From: Streptacidiphilus sp041262525 | GTDB lineage: Bacteria; Actinomycetota; Actinomycetes; Streptomycetales; Streptomycetaceae | Length of the DNA: 64,000 nucleotides | Assembly: GCF_041262525.1 (NCBI RefSeq) | Contig: NZ_JBGCCK010000031.1 | Coordinates: 14,516 to 78,515, forward strand | Direction: 5' to 3' | In this document: positions 37,701 through 44,095 of the stretch, piece after piece | How the letters are laid out: the number at the start of each line of letters is the position of its first letter | How positions within the stretch are numbered: the stretch's first letter is position 1 | The notes under the pieces: model-generated | What the model was told of the DNA's origin: nothing | The model's input: the letters and a program-made list of their open reading frames with translations, nothing else | The model's database searches: none | Position numbers and translations under genes: made by a program

Positions 37701-39503
37701 CAGCGCGGTGGTCTTGCCTGAGCCGGCGGGCCCGATGCCGACCTGCACGAGCCGCTCCGAGCAGGCGAAGCTCTCCGCCAGGCGCCGTTGCCCGGTGTCC
37801 AGCTGCGGCCCGGCGAACACCGTCGATGCCTGCGCGAAGACCTCTGCCGAAACGGCGGGGATGGCGGCGGACAGCGCCGCGTCCAGGATCCGCGCCTCGG
37901 CGGCCAGGACCGCCGTTGAGGTGAAGAGTCGCGACTCCCGGCGGCGGTAGATGCTGGTGCCGTCGGCTCGCTGCAGGGGCGCGAAGGCCGGGTTGATGTC
38001 CGGCGGGGTGATGTCCAACGAGCCGTTGGTCAGAACCAGTTGCGCGACGTGTTCGGCCAGTCCGCGAGTATCCCCGCGCCCCTTGGTGGCCCGGACGATG
38101 TGCCGCCGGGCCTCCGCCAGCACGTGCCGCTCTGCCCAGACCGCCCGCTCCTCGGAGACAACCCCCAGCACGTCTTCGGCGAGTTGCTTCAGATCGAGGG
38201 ACGCCACCGGATCGCGGTCGCGGCCCCCAGGGCTGACGGCCTGACGGCAGCGCTGGAGCAAGGTGTCGATGCGAGAGTCGCCGAACACCTCGACGGCCTC
38301 GGCCCGCCACGCGGCCCGCAGGTCGAACAGGGACCGGGCCTTCTTCTTCTTGGGCCGCGTCTGCTGCGCGGCCTGCTGGATCAACGCCATCCGAGCGGCG
38401 GTGTCGGGCTCCTTGCCGTACCTCCGGCGGTAGTCCGCCAGGAGCACGGCCAAGTCCCTGCGGATGTCCTGGGCGCGCTTGGAGAAGGCCTCGACCAGGT
38501 CGTCGTCAATCCCACTGATGGCCATCACCGGCCGCTTGCCGGGGGTCACTTCGCGCTCTTCCGCCTGCACGCCGAGGCGTCGGCACAGCTCCTCAATCAC
38601 GCGCTGGTTGTACAGCTCGCTGGCCGCGACGCACATGGCGTAGAGAAGCTTTCCATCGATGGTGCGCCACTTGCCATCAGTGCCCAGCACCTTGTTGGCC
38701 ACGACGACGTGGTCATGTAGAAGAGGGTCTCCGCACCGGCTGTCGTAGTGCCTGTAGCGCGCCGCGATCAGGCCTCCGCAGACATCCTCCTGGGCGATCC
38801 CGTTGATGCCGGTGCGGGTGGCCAGGGCGTGCTCTTCGATCCAGGCCAAGGTTTCCTCTATGGCCTGTTCGTGAGCTGCTTCGACCTCAAGTCGGGTGGC
38901 CTCGTCGCCCAGTGCCCAGATGATGGACCCGTACTTGTTCCGGAAAACATGGTCATAGCCGGCAACCGCCTGGCGGGTACAGGCGGTGTTCGCACTGATG
39001 TAGCGGCTCAGCTCCTCCGCGTCCTTCGGGGAGCGGCCGAAGTCGGCTCGGAAGGCGATGGCGCCGACCTTGCCGCGCTGCTGCTTGCGCTCCTCGTCGG
39101 TTGCCGTGCTGCCCTTGCGGGCCTCGAACGCCTGGATGGCGTCCTGGATTTGAGCCGCCAGTGGGCCTTCGGTCTGGTCGTAGCGGTAGTAGCGCCGGCC
39201 CAGTCGAACCAGCCGCATAGCCTGGGCGGACGTCGCTCCGTCGGCGATGGCCTGCTCGATGATTTGCTCTGCGTTCGGATGAAGTCCCTCGCCGTACAAG
39301 GCCTGCATCTGGCTCTCGGAAACGGTGCCGGAGACACCGAGTTCGGCGATCCCCCTGCCGACCCAGACGCCGGGCGGATTGCCGTCGGCATGGTAGTAGT
39401 CGCCGATCTTCCGGTCGGCCGTGCGGCGCTCGTCGCCAGTCGCGATCTCTCGCGAGTAGTACAGGTAACCATCACCAGCGGACAGCTTGTGAATGGTCAT
39501 CAT
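34725..39503 (-). CDS. traA: MobF-type conjugative relaxase-helicase (TrwC/TraA family)
   Basis: A 1592-aa protein. The N-terminal TrwC-type relaxase domain has tyrosines Y13, Y15 and Y16 (GDGYLYYSREI) as nicking candidates and the HUH metal motif at about 252-265 (HYDSRCGDPLLHDHV). A SF1 (RecD-like) helicase follows: Walker A GPAGSGKTT (about 588), DEAGMAG (about 668), GDPAQLGA and, further on, VHRAQGLTVD. The final ~500 residues are helical and Arg/Glu-rich, as in other actinobacterial members. It nicks oriT, stays covalently bound to the 5' end and unwinds the strand for transfer. The candidate oriT hairpins lie 40-200 bp upstream of its start. Confidence 0.95.
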   Translation of the reverse strand: MMTIHKLSAGDGYLYYSREIATGDERRTADRKIGDYYHADGNPPGVWVGRGIAELGVSGTVSESQMQALYGEGLHPNAEQIIEQAIADGATSAQAMRLVRLGRRYYRYDQTEGPLAAQIQDAIQAFEARKGSTATDEERKQQRGKVGAIAFRADFGRSPKDAEELSRYISANTACTRQAVAGYDHVFRNKYGSIIWALGDEATRLEVEAAHEQAIEETLAWIEEHALATRTGINGIAQEDVCGGLIAARYRHYDSRCGDPLLHDHVVVANKVLGTDGKWRTIDGKLLYAMCVAASELYNQRVIEELCRRLGVQAEEREVTPGKRPVMAISGIDDDLVEAFSKRAQDIRRDLAVLLADYRRRYGKEPDTAARMALIQQAAQQTRPKKKKARSLFDLRAAWRAEAVEVFGDSRIDTLLQRCRQAVSPGGRDRDPVASLDLKQLAEDVLGVVSEERAVWAERHVLAEARRHIVRATKGRGDTRGLAEHVAQLVLTNGSLDITPPDINPAFAPLQRADGTSIYRRRESRLFTSTAVLAAEARILDAALSAAIPAVSAEVFAQASTVFAGPQLDTGQRRLAESFACSERLVQVGIGPAGSGKTTALQLVRDAVQASGGRVIPLAPSSRAAAVLKADLHVDAHTLHSWTEQRHRLAEGRRVRYDCQLRPGDVLIIDEAGMAGTRRLAGIVDDAIAAGAMVRLIGDPAQLGAVESGGVLRLIAREVGSVELEQLHRFRTEGESEATLALRDGDPADAWTWHLTNGRIIGGNSEDMLDRVFQVWQADTEQGLLSLMMADDDDSVRELNLRAQSFQVASGQLDLSRSIPLRDDAQAAVGDLIVTRRNQRRLLTMGGKDWVKNGDQWQIEALDDNGNATVRHTGHHGRAVLPARYLRRHGQLGYACTVHRAQGLTVDTAHGLVTARTSRESAYVMATRGRLSNRLAVVAEEGRSMQDVLDSVARSNSASVSAHEAIQAEQERTYSIRRLAAEYTDVYARAQSHRLRALARRVLGAAAEDFIALDAWSAVERSLAQGEAVGWDAGRLLKTAYGQRDFHGAEFLSAVLSWRIDEVVEEGQRAAERAAEREAEPGGSRPLRDLTNEQLQRLFDRAQQRRAEALEELQRADAAVAGQPRPVVVEGLPHPAWPRRTYGQLTRSQLADAIADTRRRMRQAEAEGDQQGERFAAAEHSLLRREQRLRRAMQPLDRMREDWQREPRTSASRTARQPLETTIAELSENHYRQEAAADRLRLAQVIADRVDAERRLRTRLPDGPAPTPDHSGALPDWLAASAALRDQDTPAGWRQHLVERRIILAERLQHNGMLLAAEPPAWSRPLGPVPSADSELRALWERTAALVEVWRQRYGLDESAVGLGPQPDEPRDAHAWAVFQERVDLVARRTRAWAAAVARPDDPSQGMRIAARTAENLLLRMLEGQIADPQDRGAVSAAAAAFADVALFRAMASEAPMEEWVQQIPAPDAEDPEQQRQWRDLVTALATYRMMHQTEAADPLGECPDEEEQRLAWSELQAAMTLFQRSRIQQRLAEITALRDAERAHRGLAAQSAARPDPETAPGRRARRRAADEQQLQQRPGPTSGPRRGPGT

Positions 39504-39544
39504 ATGTTCAGCTTACCTTGTGACATTGTGAATGCAAGAGCTTT

Positions 39545-39639
39545 GATCGTGAAGGCAGTTGAGGTGTGGAAGGAGAGGTGGAGAAGGCGAGGAACGAGCC
39601 GAGCCGCCGAGCCGACACACCTCAACTGCCTTCACGATC
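39545..39639. repeat. 24-bp perfect inverted repeat with 47-bp loop (oriT candidate)
   Basis: Arms 39545-39568 and 39616-39639 are exact reverse complements (left arm starts GATCGTGAAGGCAG). The purine-rich loop (about AAGGAGAGGTGGAGAAGG) is single-stranded-friendly. Such long arms separated by a loop are characteristic of relaxase recognition or termination structures, and the position upstream of traA fits. Confidence 0.85.
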
Positions 39640-39653
39640 CGCGCAGCGCAGTG

Positions 39654-39699
39654 GGCCGTCCCCAGGTTGCGCTCTCCTGAGCGCAACCTGGGGACGGCC
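39654..39699. repeat. 21-bp perfect inverted repeat with 4-bp loop
   Basis: Arms 39654-39674 and 39679-39699 (left arm begins GGCCGTCCCCAGG) are exact reverse complements with the loop TCCT. No T-run follows on either strand, so it is more likely a relaxosome hairpin than a terminator. Confidence 0.85.
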
Positions 39700-39873
39700 G
39701 CCGTTCCGGCTTGTCCACAGGAAGACGATCACGAATCCGCTTCGGCTCGGCCGTAGCTGAAGGAGCGCCAGCAAATCGGACGGCTCGGGACCCTCCGGGT
39801 CGGCCGTCGGCGGGTGACAATGGCGGGGCAGTGATCAGTCAGGGGAGGGGCACCGGCCAGTCTGGGGAGGACG

Positions 39874-40290
39874 ATGATGGCGGAACGCAGGGGCTCGCGC
39901 GCGGTCGCGGCACGCGAGAAGGCAAGGGCCCGCACGGTGGCAGCTCGCGAGCGGGAGCAGCGCCTCGAGGACCTGGCGACGACGTGGTTCGAGGTAGGCG
40001 AACAGATCGGGGATCTCCGGGAGGCTGCGCAAGCGCGGATCGACCAGTACGTGACCCGGATCAACGGTGATCTGGGACAGCAAGTCAGCGAGCTTGAGCA
40101 GAGGTCGACGGAAGCCGCGGCGGAGATGCTGGAGCTGACCAACGCCTCCGATGTCGCCGACCGCCTCGGCATCCCCCTCGCAAAGGTGCGAGAGATCAAG
40201 GCAGCACGGGAGGCCAGCGGCGCGAGCGGCGACGCTGTGACTGCATCAGGGCCGTCACCTCTCGCGCAGGCCGGCTCCGTGGCGCCGTAG
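39874..40290 (+). CDS. Small basic helical protein with C-terminal HTH, beside oriT
   Basis: A 138-aa protein. The N-terminal half is a basic helix (RAVAAREKARARTVAARERE), the middle a coiled coil, and residues of about 98-118 (SDVADRLGIPLAKVREIKAA) look like a helix-turn-helix. GGGGAGG precedes two adjacent ATG codons (39874, 39877). It is divergent from traA across the oriT region, so an oriT-binding relaxosome accessory or an autoregulator is the most likely role. Confidence 0.7.
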   Translation: MMAERRGSRAVAAREKARARTVAAREREQRLEDLATTWFEVGEQIGDLREAAQARIDQYVTRINGDLGQQVSELEQRSTEAAAEMLELTNASDVADRLGIPLAKVREIKAAREASGASGDAVTASGPSPLAQAGSVAP

Positions 40291-40312
40291 CGGGCGAGCA
40301 CGGGAAGCAGAA

Positions 40313-40362
40313 CGCGTGCAGCCCCGCCCTGACTGTTACCACTCAGAGCGGGTCTGCACGCG
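40313..40362. terminator. Bidirectional terminator-like inverted repeat
   Basis: A 20-bp stem (40313-40332 with 40343-40362, 18 of 20 pairs) and a 10-base loop, exactly between the converging ends of the 39874-40290 gene and the leftward 40368-40736 gene. Confidence 0.65.
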
Positions 40363-40367
40363 CGGAT

Positions 40368-40736
40368 TCAGCGCTGTTCGGCGGGTGGAGCGATCACCCA
40401 TGATTGTGGGCTCAGCGGTGCTGGCGTCGGTGTCACGGGAGCTGTTACCGGCGCTGGCGAGACGATGGGAGCGGGGCCGAAACCGCCAGCGGGGCCCGGC
40501 ACTCCGGCGGGCTTGGGTGCGCGGCGCAGTACCGCGCCGGCGCCGACCTCGATCCGCCAGGGCTGCTCGGTGCTGAACAGCATCCAGAGCGGTTCGCCGT
40601 CTCTGGTGGTCCTCTCGTACCTGCTCAGGCGAAAGCCGACGGTCGATCCGTCCGGCGTGATGACTTCCACCGCCGCGTCGATCCACTCCGGAGTGAGGTC
40701 TTCGATGGGCCGCTCGTCCATGGTGGGCTGAGTCAC
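40368..40736 (-). CDS. Unknown protein with Pro/Ala-rich tail
   Basis: A 122-aa protein. GTG 40736 is chosen for the GGGGAG just upstream; the longer frame has no such site. Residues 1-70 form a compact domain (TPEWIDAAVEVITPDGSTVG, then EPLWMLFSTEQPWRIEVGAG). The remainder is a low-complexity PAPVTAPVTPTPAPLSP tail. It lies just downstream of a strong terminator, so it may have its own promoter. No family recognised. Confidence 0.6.
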   Translation of the reverse strand: MTQPTMDERPIEDLTPEWIDAAVEVITPDGSTVGFRLSRYERTTRDGEPLWMLFSTEQPWRIEVGAGAVLRRAPKPAGVPGPAGGFGPAPIVSPAPVTAPVTPTPAPLSPQSWVIAPPAEQR

Positions 40737-40823
40737 GGGCTCCCCTTTCCCGAGGGCGCCTTGCGGACAGGCGCTGAGACTCGACACTACCTCTGCCGCA
40801 CCCCGTACGGGCTGGCAAAAGGG

Positions 40824-40860
40824 AGGTCCCTCCCGGCACCCGTAAGGCCGGAAGGGACCT
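40824..40860 (-). terminator. Rho-independent-type terminator at the end of the 41-44 kb operon
   Basis: A 14-bp stem (40824-40837 with 40847-40860, one mismatch) followed on the minus strand by CCCTTTTG. It lies 20 bp after the stop of the 40880 gene and closes that leftward operon. Confidence 0.75.
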
Positions 40861-40879
40861 TGTACTGCGGCAGGCGGCG

Positions 40880-41329
40880 CTAGGAGTCGCTGCGGTGAAG
40901 CGTCAAGCGGCGGGCCTCAGCACGCCCTCGGAGGTAGTCGTCCTCGAAGTTGCGCCGGAGGTAGTCGTTACCATCCATCGGCTCGGACGGGCTCGGGATG
41001 TCGCTGTCGTACGTCGTGCACCCGAGGACGAAGGCGTACTGCCGCTCGGACGCGAAGAGCTGGCTGCCCCAAGGCTCCCAGCACCACATGCCGTCGCCGA
41101 TCGGGTAGCGCTGGTGGGCGTCCGGGAAGACCAGGAGGACTCCGCCGTCGCCGTCGTGGGCGGCGGTCCAGGTGAATCGGACGGCGTCCCCTTCCCAGGC
41201 AGCGGTCACCTCGCGGGTGTCCGCGCTCAGGTCGTCGATGATCTGGCAGACGGTCTGACGGCTGAACAGGTAGGTGGAGGAACGGTCCTGGGGCAACTTG
41301 GTCGGCAGGCCGAGGTAGGGGCCGTGCAT
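40880..41329 (-). CDS. Unknown protein, possibly the frameshifted 3' part of the upstream gene
   Basis: A 149-aa protein from the first in-frame ATG (MHGPYLGLPTKLPQDRSSTY), with Trp/Asp-rich sequence ahead (AAWEGDAVRFTWTAAHDGDG). That ATG has no ribosome-binding site. The protein-like frame continues upstream of it for at least 28 codons (EWITLLRVSLVQEPVGEP) into the end of the preceding gene. Either translation starts at a rare codon after GGGGAG (about 41356), or the two frames are one gene joined by a frameshift near 41410. Function unknown. Confidence 0.5.
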   Translation of the reverse strand: MHGPYLGLPTKLPQDRSSTYLFSRQTVCQIIDDLSADTREVTAAWEGDAVRFTWTAAHDGDGGVLLVFPDAHQRYPIGDGMWCWEPWGSQLFASERQYAFVLGCTTYDSDIPSPSEPMDGNDYLRRNFEDDYLRGRAEARRLTLHRSDS

Positions 41330-41361
41330 GGTGGCCTCGACGGTGACGAGCGTCGGCTCCC

Positions 41362-42081
41362 CTACCGGCTCTTGAACGAGCGAGACGCGCAGGAGTGTGA
41401 TCCACTCTGGGCGGGGACGGAGTCGCTCAGAGCGGTGAGGAGCCGGTCGTAGTCCGAGTCGCCCAGGTCGGCCGGGAACCGCGAGCCGTCCGCGTAGATC
41501 AGCGTCGTGGCCCGAGCGTCCCAGTAGAGCGGGATCCCGGCGCAGTCGCCGCCCATGTATGCCGCGCTGATGGCCCCGGTCTCCAGGCCGATCAGCGCTG
41601 CGCCCTCGTGGCGCTGCGGGATGCCGCTGATGGCGTCGCGCGCTGCCTTGATGACCCGGTGGTCCGCACAGGGGACGAGGTGGCGGACAGGGGCGAGCAT
41701 GTAGTCGCCATTGTCCGCCGTGACGGCCCGCTGGAGCGGCCCGGCATAGCCCCGTCCGCTTGGGGTCGCCCGGTGCTGGAGCTCGCCGGCGGGGCTGGTT
41801 CCGGCGGGCTCGCGGGTGCGGCCGCAGTGCCCGCACGGGCCGTCGATGTCCGGGTGGCTAATGCGGTAGGAGGCGTCCTCGTTCATCACCAGTGTCGTGA
41901 GGGCGTTGGTCTCCTCGGCACCGAGCTGCAGGGTGTGCGCGGGGCCGCCCGGGTCGGTGATGGTGATGGTCGTCATGGCCGTGGTGTCGTCACCGCACAT
42001 CGGCCACTCGGCGAAGAAATGGGTCAGGGTCTGCGCCAGGACTGAGCCCGGTGTCAGTGCGGGGTTCTGCTCTGCTTCCAT
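41362..42081 (-). CDS. Unknown protein with possible zinc-ribbon-like CxxC
   Basis: A 239-aa protein starting MEAEQNPALTPGSVLAQTLT. GGAGGG lies upstream of ATG 42081. It contains DIDGPCGHCGRTREPAG, a CxxC pair that might bind metal with another pair further on, and a C-terminal region AYMGGDCAGIPLYWDARATT. I recognise no family. Its leader carries a tRNA-like element and an AGGGCAA-loop hairpin. The last ~17 residues may be read out of the ancestral frame (see the downstream gene). Confidence 0.65.
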   Translation of the reverse strand: MEAEQNPALTPGSVLAQTLTHFFAEWPMCGDDTTAMTTITITDPGGPAHTLQLGAEETNALTTLVMNEDASYRISHPDIDGPCGHCGRTREPAGTSPAGELQHRATPSGRGYAGPLQRAVTADNGDYMLAPVRHLVPCADHRVIKAARDAISGIPQRHEGAALIGLETGAISAAYMGGDCAGIPLYWDARATTLIYADGSRFPADLGDSDYDRLLTALSDSVPAQSGSHSCASRSFKSR

Positions 42082-42109
42082 GGTTGTCCCTCCGGGACCG
42101 GCAGGTGGA

Positions 42110-42138
42110 GCGGCAAAGACTTGCCCTGTCTTCGCCGC
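42110..42138 (-). ncRNA. AGGGCAA-loop leader hairpin 1
   Basis: On the minus strand, an 11-bp stem (one G-T pair) closed by the 7-base loop AGGGCAA, followed by CTCCACC and then the ribosome-binding site of the 41362-42081 gene. It is one of six such leaders at 42-48.4 kb. Confidence 0.7.
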
Positions 42139-42159
42139 AAGGGTGTTGCAGGTGCTACG

Positions 42160-42225
42160 TGGCCACGGCAGGGCTCGAACCTGCGGGCTGCGGTGTTCAC
42201 CGCTGCCCCACCGGCGTTCGCGGCC
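42160..42225 (-). ncRNA. tRNA-like leader element 1
   Basis: On the minus strand the 66-base element has a 7-bp acceptor-like stem (GGCCGCG with CGTGGCC, one G-T pair) and a perfect T-arm mimic (GCAGG-TTCGAGC-CCTGC). Only 34 bases lie between them, too few for normal D and anticodon arms. It sits between the upstream gene's terminator hairpin and leader hairpin 1. Confidence 0.5.
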
Positions 42226-42226
42226 T

Positions 42227-42262
42227 TGCTGCTGCGCCAGCTGAGCTGCTGGCGCAGCAGCA
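42227..42262 (-). terminator. 15-bp perfect hairpin after the 42278-42784 gene
   Basis: Arms 42227-42241 and 42248-42262 (TGCTGCTGCGCCAGC) are exact reverse complements with a 6-base loop. It starts 15 bp after the stop of the upstream gene. There is no T-run, so it may act as a processing or stability structure inside the operon rather than a full stop. Confidence 0.6.
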
Positions 42263-42277
42263 CCGTGCGGACCCGGC

Positions 42278-42784
42278 CTACTTCGAGGCCAGACCTTGCT
42301 CTGCAGCGCGCTGCCTGAGCTGAGCCAAGGCGGCTTGCGCGTAGGGGGTTTGATGCGGCGGACCGAAGAACGGGAGGTCGAGGGCCATCGCGCGGGCGTC
42401 GTAGGCGAGGTCCGCGAGGTGCAGGCGGGTGAGGTCGTCCAGGTCCGCCCTGCGCGCCCGAGTGCGCGCGTCGTGAGCCATGGCCAGAAGCTCAACAGTC
42501 ACCTGGGGTACACCTTCGGTGGCATCGCGCAGCAGCTGGAGTGCGTGGGGAGTCTCGGCGTGCTCAGCGACTCCGGGCCGGCTGGTGATTCGCGCGGCTA
42601 CGGTGTTGGCCGCACTGACGCGGGCGGCTATGGCTCGGACCCGGTCGCCGGTCATGAGCTGGTGGTGAACCCTGGCCGAAAGGCGGGTCGCGGCGTAGGC
42701 GAGCCGGTACAGACGACGGACGTCGCGGTCGATGTCGGCTCGGCGCCGCCTGAGGGGCAGCCTGTACACGTTGGTGTCGTTCAT
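42278..42784 (-). CDS. Unknown helical protein
   Basis: A 168-aa protein, MNDTNVYRLPLRRRRADIDR. Arg/Ala-rich and predicted all-helical (RVRAIAARVSAANTVAARIT, DARTRARRADLDDLTRLHLA). GGGAG lies six bases before ATG 42784; the longer upstream frame runs through the leader hairpin and is rejected. GACTCC after the leader hairpin can pair with the GGAGTC that contains the ribosome-binding site. Function unknown. Confidence 0.65.
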   Translation of the reverse strand: MNDTNVYRLPLRRRRADIDRDVRRLYRLAYAATRLSARVHHQLMTGDRVRAIAARVSAANTVAARITSRPGVAEHAETPHALQLLRDATEGVPQVTVELLAMAHDARTRARRADLDDLTRLHLADLAYDARAMALDLPFFGPPHQTPYAQAALAQLRQRAAEQGLASK

Positions 42785-42812
42785 GCGGACTCCCAGGTTG
42801 GGTGATGGAGTC

Positions 42813-42840
42813 GCACGGGGACTTGCCCTGTCCCGCGTGC
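42813..42840 (-). ncRNA. AGGGCAA-loop leader hairpin 2
   Basis: A 10-bp stem (five pairs, a one-base bulge, five pairs) with the loop AGGGCAA on the minus strand, 30 bases before the ATG at 42784 and followed by ACTCCATCACC. Confidence 0.7.
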
Positions 42841-42854
42841 TGTCTGCATGTGCG

Positions 42855-42919
42855 TGGCCACGGCAGGGATCGAACCTGCGGCCCGGATGCTGTCGCCCGT
42901 CCGTCCGTCTCGCGAGGCC
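42855..42919 (-). ncRNA. tRNA-like leader element 2
   Basis: On the minus strand, an acceptor-like stem (GGCCTCG with CGTGGCC, one T-T mismatch), 33 spacer bases and a perfect T-arm mimic (GCAGG-TTCGATC-CCTGC). The T-arm plus acceptor 3' half matches element 1 at all but one base, while the spacers differ. It has the same order in the leader: terminator hairpin, tRNA-like element, AGGGCAA hairpin. Confidence 0.5.
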
Positions 42920-42922
42920 TTG

Positions 42923-42957
42923 CCGGTGGACCGAGGGCGACTGCCTCGGCCCACCGG
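42923..42957 (-). terminator. 14-bp hairpin after the 42972-43322 gene
   Basis: Arms 42923-42936 and 42944-42957 pair over 14 positions with one mismatch around a 7-base loop, starting 14 bp after the upstream stop codon. It lacks a T-run, like the hairpin at 42227-42262. Confidence 0.55.
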
Positions 42958-42971
42958 GGTTCACCTGGGGG

Positions 42972-43322
42972 CTACTCGTGGCCTTCGCCGTCTTCGTCGA
43001 CGAAGAGGAACAGCTGTGCCATCTCGGGGTCCTGCTCGACCATGCGGACCATCTCCCACTCAGGGCCGCCCTTGGCCTCGATCAGGGAGCGGCAGAGCGC
43101 GCTGTACTCCTCCTCATCGATGGGGCGGATCTCGTACTGCGCCAGGAACTCGTTCAGAGTGGCCATCACGTCGTCGGGGTGCGGGAACTGCTCCACCAGG
43201 CCGTGGATGCCGCCCGGCTCTCCGTCGACCCACAACTGGATGCTGAAGCAGTACAGCCGGGGGTCGAACACGGGGCGGAGCTGGGTAGTCTCGTCCATCT
43301 TCACGGGGGTGCCGAAGCCCAT
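42972..43322 (-). CDS. Unknown acidic protein
   Basis: A 116-aa acidic protein beginning MGFGTPVKMDETTQLRPVFD, with GGAG six bases before ATG 43322. It reads as a compact soluble domain with a final acidic helix (DPEMAQLFLFVDEDGEGHE). Small acidic proteins of plasmid leading regions are sometimes DNA mimics (for example ArdA-like anti-restriction proteins), but no ArdA motif is visible, so this is only a possibility. Confidence 0.65.
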   Translation of the reverse strand: MGFGTPVKMDETTQLRPVFDPRLYCFSIQLWVDGEPGGIHGLVEQFPHPDDVMATLNEFLAQYEIRPIDEEEYSALCRSLIEAKGGPEWEMVRMVEQDPEMAQLFLFVDEDGEGHE

Positions 43323-43389
43323 GGTCTTCTCCGTTGTCTCGGGTCTGCTGCCCATCTGGCGGCAGAGGAGGGCAAGTTGACGGTGCGGG

Positions 43390-43641
43390 TCAGAGCGTCG
43401 GGTCGGTGCTGCGGTCGTTGCCGTCGGCGTCCGCGATGTGCACGTGGATGCCGTGGGGCGACAGGACGCCGCACGCGAACGCGCCGTTGCCGTTGGTGTC
43501 CATGCCGTCGGTCCCGCAGATCTGCGCGCAGGCGGCGCGCTCCCGCTCGACGCAGGCGTCCGCGTCCGGGCGGTTGTCGAACTCGCCGAGGTCGTCGCCG
43601 CCCTCGTTGTAGACGGTGAAGGTGTACTTCTCCGGGTCCAT
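43390..43641 (-). CDS. Small acidic cysteine-containing protein, first gene of the 41-44 kb operon
   Basis: An 83-aa protein starting MDPEKYTFTVYNEGGDDLGE, strongly acidic, with three Cys (ACVERERAACAQICGTDG) and a C-terminal HIADADGNDRSTDPTL. AGGAGGGGG precedes the ATG. It is directly downstream of promoter P1 and leader hairpin 3. No family recognised; the charge again permits, but does not prove, a DNA-mimic or anti-defence role. Confidence 0.65.
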   Translation of the reverse strand: MDPEKYTFTVYNEGGDDLGEFDNRPDADACVERERAACAQICGTDGMDTNGNGAFACGVLSPHGIHVHIADADGNDRSTDPTL

Positions 43642-43674
43642 GGCCCCCTCCTGGGGTGTTGGTGGTGGAGTTTC

Positions 43675-43693
43675 GGGGGCTTGCCCTGCCCCC
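43675..43693 (-). ncRNA. AGGGCAA-loop leader hairpin 3
   Basis: A 6-bp perfect stem (GGGGGC / GCCCCC) with the loop AGGGCAA on the minus strand, immediately after promoter P1's start region, followed by ACTCCACC and the ribosome-binding site of the 83-aa gene. Confidence 0.7.
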
Positions 43694-43739
43694 TATCGAC
43701 ATAGGTAAATCTATCGAATATGGAGAGGGGAGTCAACAG
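43693..43739 (-). promoter_or_regulatory. Promoter P1 with TCGATAG operator pair
   Basis: On the minus strand TTGACT, a 17-base spacer and TAGATT form a housekeeping-type promoter. Two direct TCGATAG words 18 bases apart overlap the -10 box and the expected start point, so a repressor site is likely. The same unit recurs at 45620 and 48415. Confidence 0.75.
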
Positions 43740-44095
43740 GAAACCGCTCCCCCACCTGCACTAACGCCACCAGTCCGCACAACGGGCGCGCTTCCCTGCG
43801 GTGCTCTTCCCCGTCTACGGTCCGCACTGCGCGCACGGGCGCATGCCATGCCAGACCTGGAGGCTGATCACCCCCGGCCCCCTCCCGGCGAAAGAGAGCT
43901 TGGAGGGGCGGCGGGCGGAACGCTGGGGAGGAAGGCACCTTTGTTCGCCGCGAAGCAAGAAGAAAGGTGCCCGACGACCTAGCGTGCAGCCCGACGGCAT
44001 TCCATGATCGATTGCCGGGAAGGGGCAACCCGCACCCGCGCAACCAGGCCACACCACCCACCTGCCGGAGCCGTTGGCCTAGCGGCGCCGAGCCG

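Larger units (their letters stand above)
39504..39873. other. Putative oriT / relaxase promoter region
   Basis: A 370-bp non-coding gap between the divergent relaxase gene and a small HTH gene. It contains a perfect 24-bp inverted repeat, a perfect 21-bp inverted repeat and two TTGTGA words eight bases apart (39517-39530) near the relaxase start. Oriented hairpins immediately upstream of a MobF relaxase gene are typical of oriT. The nick site itself cannot be located by eye. Confidence 0.65.
43661..44037 (-). repeat. Long duplicated promoter/leader segment, copy A
   Basis: About 377 bp, roughly 85% identical by eye to 48383-48755 in the same orientation. On the minus strand the order is: conserved distal block, hairpin with arms 43934-43942 and 43963-43971 (GGCACCTTT / AAAGGTGCC), about 200 bp of conserved sequence, promoter P1, leader hairpin 3. 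No frame shows coding-like conservation. Confidence 0.8.

Noticed and set aside
42160..42860. Attachment-site duplication from integration into a tRNA gene
   Set aside because: The shared core is short, both copies sit in the same leader context next to AGGGCAA hairpins, and no integrase gene is nearby.
42160..42919. Genuine tRNA genes on the minus strand
   Set aside because: The T-arm and acceptor halves look right, but only 33-34 bases separate the 5' acceptor strand from the T-arm. No proper D-arm or 5+7+5 anticodon arm can be drawn.
43346..43366. A seventh AGGGCAA-type hairpin in the leader of the 42972-43322 gene
   Set aside because: A hairpin is present but its loop is AGATG. The nearby AGGGCAA lies on the opposite strand and is not flanked by complementary arms.
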